Positions 61,837-64,000 of a stretch of 64,000 nucleotides of DNA are shown here, piece by piece; position 1 is the first letter of the stretch, and each line of letters opens with the position of its first letter. The notes beneath the pieces are model-generated. The model did no database searches. It saw nothing but the letters and a program-made list of their open reading frames with translations, and was not told where the DNA came from. Source of the stretch: an uncultured Hungatella sp. (lineage in GTDB: Bacteria > Bacillota > Clostridia > Lachnospirales > Lachnospiraceae); contig CAJUEJ010000001.1 in the NCBI GenBank assembly GCA_910585435.1, positions 341,092-405,091 on the forward strand, read 5' to 3'. Made by a program: the position numbers and the translations under genes.

Positions 61837-62496
61837 ATGGCAGAGCAGAACTATTTCATACAGGCATTGTCCAATTTTATGTTTGAGACAGCCAGCGGCG
61901 GGGCTATCCGCCATCTGGCGGATCACGGCTATACGGTGGGGGAAATTATGGAAAGGCTGGATTTTCCTACACCTCTGGAACGGATCCAGGACACCGTATG
62001 GAAGCATTTTCTTGATAAAGGAATCCTGCTTTTGGATGAGCCTGGAACAGGAAAGAAGCAGGAAGCCTATGAGTTTGTAGCGGAATATGACAACTATGGA
62101 AGGAAAACGTTCCGAAGGGTAACGGTTCAGGATTTTGGCGGAGAACCGATTCAATGGAAGGAAACGTTTTTTTGTGAAGAAAAGGATAAAAACCTTTTGG
62201 CTTACTTGTTAAAACACTGTGAAATGGCTGTTCAAAAGAATTCCGCTTACGTTTCCTGTGATTTCGGCCTGAGAAGCAAGCGGGAACCGGAGCGTTTTAT
62301 GCAGGCATTGGAAGTCCTGGAAAAGCCGGAGCGGGACTATATCCTTGGACTGCCGTGGGAGAGACGGATGGTTTATCACAGAGTGGACCAGAGGATGTGC
62401 CGCATAGTGGCCAGGTTGTATGAACAGAATGAGTATCATGGGTGGTGCTATTTTATAGAGAAAAAAGAAAAAATGTCAATTTCACTTAATACTTGA
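61837..62496 (+). CDS. Unknown protein upstream of pheS
   Basis: 219 residues; GGAGG lies ten bases before the ATG. Mixed helix/strand, no signal peptide or membrane helix. Notable segments: FETASGGAIRHLADHGYTVGEIMERLDFP (an early HTH-like helical region, residues ~16-44, quoted in parts as ASGGAIRHLADHGYTV and EIMERLDFP), LPWERRMVYHRVDQRM and a C-terminal EYHGWCYFIEKKE. I do not recognise the family. The -35 box of the pheS promoter overlaps its stop codon, so it is a separate unit. A role in regulation is possible because of the helical N-terminus but unproven. Confidence 0.6.
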   Translation: MAEQNYFIQALSNFMFETASGGAIRHLADHGYTVGEIMERLDFPTPLERIQDTVWKHFLDKGILLLDEPGTGKKQEAYEFVAEYDNYGRKTFRRVTVQDFGGEPIQWKETFFCEEKDKNLLAYLLKHCEMAVQKNSAYVSCDFGLRSKREPERFMQALEVLEKPERDYILGLPWERRMVYHRVDQRMCRIVARLYEQNEYHGWCYFIEKKEKMSISLNT

Positions 62497-62520
62497 CTTT
62501 TTTGGGAGATATGGTAAAAT
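62493..62520 (+). promoter_or_regulatory. Sigma-A promoter of the pheS T-box leader
   Basis: TTGACT at 62493-62498, spacer of 16, TAAAAT at 62515-62520 preceded by TGG (extended -10). Transcription from about 62527 would include the entire T-box leader. Confidence 0.7.
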
Positions 62521-62539
62521 CAATACAATGTTTTATAAG

Positions 62540-62802
62540 AAAAGCGATGAAGGTGTTAGTAGATACTTATCATTCTGACAGAGAGAAGGAATCACCGGCT
62601 GTAAGTTCCTTTCAGTTCCTGTAAGTATTCGAAATTCCCACCTGAGCTGCATGGCTGAAACTGTTTCTGGTAACAGAGGGCAGTAAGTAGGCTGTGACGT
62701 CAGCGCACGTTACGCGTATTGAGAGCCTGGGTTATTTGCAGGAATCAGGGTGGTACCGCGAGAATATTCGTCCCTTTGTGATAGAAGGGGCGTTTTTATT
62801 TT
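62540..62802 (+). promoter_or_regulatory. T-box riboswitch (tRNA-Phe) with terminator, controlling pheS
   Basis: The T-box core AGGGTGGTACCGCG is at 62747-62760. Stem I features include AGAGAG near 62580 and GGCTG near 62597; the specifier region reads GAAATTCCCACCTGAGC, placing the codon TTC (Phe) at 62635-62637. The terminator is CGTCCCTT (62769-62776) with AAGGGGCG (62785-62792) and a T run. Uncharged tRNA-Phe would stabilise the antiterminator and allow pheS transcription. Confidence 0.93.
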
Positions 62803-62880
62803 GCAGGAAAAGGAATCCTTAACGCGGGCCAATGTGCTTTGAAAATTTTAGAGTGCATGAAAAAGAAAAGGAGATTTGAA

Positions 62881-63900
62881 ATGAGAGAGAAACTGGAAAA
62901 AATCAAGGAAGAGGCATTGAAACAGATTGAAAGTTCTGATGCCTTAGACCGGTTAAATGAAATCCGGGTGGCGTATCTGGGAAAGAAGGGCGAGCTGACC
63001 AGTGTCTTAAAAAGCATGAAGGATGTGTCGCCGGAAGATCGGCCAAAGGTAGGGCAGATGGTGAATGACGCCCGCGCCATTATCGAGGCAAAGCTGGAGG
63101 AGACGAAGAATATTCTGGCCAGAAAAATCCGGGAAGAGCAGATGAAGGCAGAGGTTATTGACGTAACCCTTCCGGCTAAGAAAAGCAATGTGGGACACAG
63201 CCATCCCAATGCCATTGCCCTTGAAGAGGTGGAAAGGATTTTCGTGGGCATGGGGTATGAAGTGGTGGAAGGCCCGGAGATCGAGTATGACGAGTACAAT
63301 TTTACAAAGTTAAATATTCCGCCCAACCATCCGGCCAAGGATGAGCAGGACACATTTTACATCAATAAGGATATTGTGCTGAGAACTCAGACCTCACCGG
63401 TACAGGCCCGTACCATGGAGAAGGGAAAGCTGCCTATCCGGATGATCTCGCCGGGCAGGGTTTTCCGGTCGGACGAGGTGGACGCTACCCATTCTCCGTC
63501 CTTCCATCAGGTGGAGGGACTGGTGATTGATAAGAATATCACCTTCGCGGATTTGAAGGGAACGCTGGCGGAGTTTGCCAGGGAGTTGTTCGGGGAAGAG
63601 ACAAAGGTAAAGTTCAGGCCCCATCATTTCCCGTTTACAGAGCCCAGCGCGGAGATGGACGTAAGCTGCTTTAAGTGCGGCGGAAAAGGGTGCCGCTTCT
63701 GCAAGGGAACCGGGTGGATCGAGATACTGGGATGCGGTATGGTTCATCCGCATGTGTTTGAGATGTGCGGGGTGGATACGGAAACGTATACGGGATTTGC
63801 TTTTGGAGTTGGGTTGGAGAGGATTGCTCTTTTAAAGTATGAGATTGATGATATGAGGCTGCTGTATGAGAATGATGTAAGGTTTTTGAGGCAGTTTTAG
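62881..63900 (+). CDS. pheS: Phenylalanyl-tRNA synthetase alpha subunit
   Basis: 339 residues from ATG 62881, eight bases after AAAAGGAG; an in-frame ATG at 62839 lacks a site. N-terminal coiled coil for tRNA contact (about 1-90), then class II core: motif 2 region RVFRSDEVDATHSPSFHQVE, GFAFGVGLERIALLKYEI as motif 3. A zinc-knuckle-like cluster CFKCGGKGCRFCKGTGW lies near residue 262. Pairs with PheT to charge tRNA-Phe. pheT is not in the remaining 100 bp. Confidence 0.96.
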   Translation: MREKLEKIKEEALKQIESSDALDRLNEIRVAYLGKKGELTSVLKSMKDVSPEDRPKVGQMVNDARAIIEAKLEETKNILARKIREEQMKAEVIDVTLPAKKSNVGHSHPNAIALEEVERIFVGMGYEVVEGPEIEYDEYNFTKLNIPPNHPAKDEQDTFYINKDIVLRTQTSPVQARTMEKGKLPIRMISPGRVFRSDEVDATHSPSFHQVEGLVIDKNITFADLKGTLAEFARELFGEETKVKFRPHHFPFTEPSAEMDVSCFKCGGKGCRFCKGTGWIEILGCGMVHPHVFEMCGVDTETYTGFAFGVGLERIALLKYEIDDMRLLYENDVRFLRQF

Positions 63901-63943
63901 GAATAGCGGAGGGGCCGCCAGGAGAGGACATGATATAGTTCTC

Positions 63944-63996
63944 TACTGGGCACGCTCGCGCTACGTGAAGAGCGTAGCGGTACTAAGGCGCTAAAA
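63944..63996 (+). repeat. Hairpin-bearing intergenic element after pheS
   Basis: CGCTACG (63959-63965) and CGTAGCG (63973-63979) form a perfect 7-bp stem with a 7-nt loop. The flank TGGGCACGCTCGCGCT resembles TGGGCACTTGCTGCGCT at 22485-22502 ahead of the DUF368 gene. No T run follows, so it is not a normal terminator. It looks like a dispersed intergenic repeat; more copies would be needed to prove it. Confidence 0.4.
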
Positions 63997-64000
63997 GACA

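Noticed and set aside
63640..63730. Cys cluster in PheS as a novel zinc insertion
   Set aside because: As I recall, many bacterial PheS proteins, including clostridial ones, carry this cluster, so it is not counted as unusual.

Overview
The window looks like a chromosomal segment of a Gram-positive anaerobe of the family Lachnospiraceae (Clostridium cluster XIVa). The signs are Firmicutes-type Shine-Dalgarno sites and sigma-A promoters, a T-box leader in front of pheS, HPr with both His15 and Ser46, a RpoD/SigA-type sigma factor, a choline-binding-repeat wall protein, QueH, and DUF368 and ThyX proteins. The genus cannot be fixed from the sequence alone.

Layout. (1) 1-19605, plus strand, visibly AT-rich: a surface-polysaccharide locus, entered in the middle of a glycosyltransferase. 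It opens with a GDP-D-glycero-alpha-D-manno-heptose pathway (hddA, an SDR epimerase, a fused hddC-gmhB, gmhA). An O-acetyltransferase, three GT4 glycosyltransferases, an EpsG-type polymerase, a DUF2334 deacetylase-like protein, a second acetyltransferase, a TupA-like ATP-grasp protein, a pyruvyltransferase, a MenD-like TPP enzyme with an SDR partner, a Wzx-type flippase, a membrane acyltransferase and a UDP-glucuronate 4-epimerase follow. (2) 19.7-24.3 kb: an AAA-ATPase-like/PD-(D/E)XK protein, then on the minus strand a DUF368 (PopT-type) lipid-carrier transporter, a tandem-domain ThyX and tRNA-Gly(CCC). (3) 24.3-31.4 kb: an unknown gene with an apparent N-terminal frameshift, DHFR, an NlpC/P60 hydrolase, a MATE transporter, a D,D-carboxypeptidase, and a transglutaminase-like protein on the minus strand. 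(4) 31.5-38.5 kb: glycogen debranching enzyme, a fused EndoQ-like PHP nuclease-UvrD helicase, and xylulokinase. (5) 38.5-43.6 kb: a three-gene phosphorelay (REC-HD-GYP-PAS-GGDEF regulator, HPt protein, hybrid histidine kinase) with its own promoter. (6) 43.7-57.2 kb: housekeeping genes, including NAD synthetase, an rRNA/tRNA methyltransferase, a choline-binding protein, NfeD/SPFH pair, patatin phospholipase, ornithine carbamoyltransferase, BirA, MutY, a lipid kinase, RpoD, QueH and HPr. (7) 57.2-62.5 kb: an unusual regulatory island with an XRE regulator, a compact GGDEF-like protein and a BTAD/SARP-type regulator sharing the same degenerate C-terminal domain, a 22-bp-period direct repeat, a candidate small peptide, and an acidic/Ser-rich surface protein whose 3' end runs into an antisense gene remnant. 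(8) 62.5-64 kb: Phe T-box and pheS, ending in a repeat-like hairpin where pheT would be expected.

How it fits together. The glycan locus makes nucleotide-heptose and uronic-acid precursors, assembles and decorates a repeat unit, exports and polymerises it; the DUF368 protein next door could recycle the undecaprenyl-phosphate carrier. The phosphorelay probably sets cyclic-di-GMP levels. The least familiar system is the 57.3-61.6 kb island, where two adjacent proteins share a degenerate GGDEF-derived module, one of them linked to a DNA-binding/TPR regulator. The strongest single-gene oddities are the EndoQ-UvrD fusion, the duplicated ThyX, and the MenD-like enzyme inside a sugar locus.
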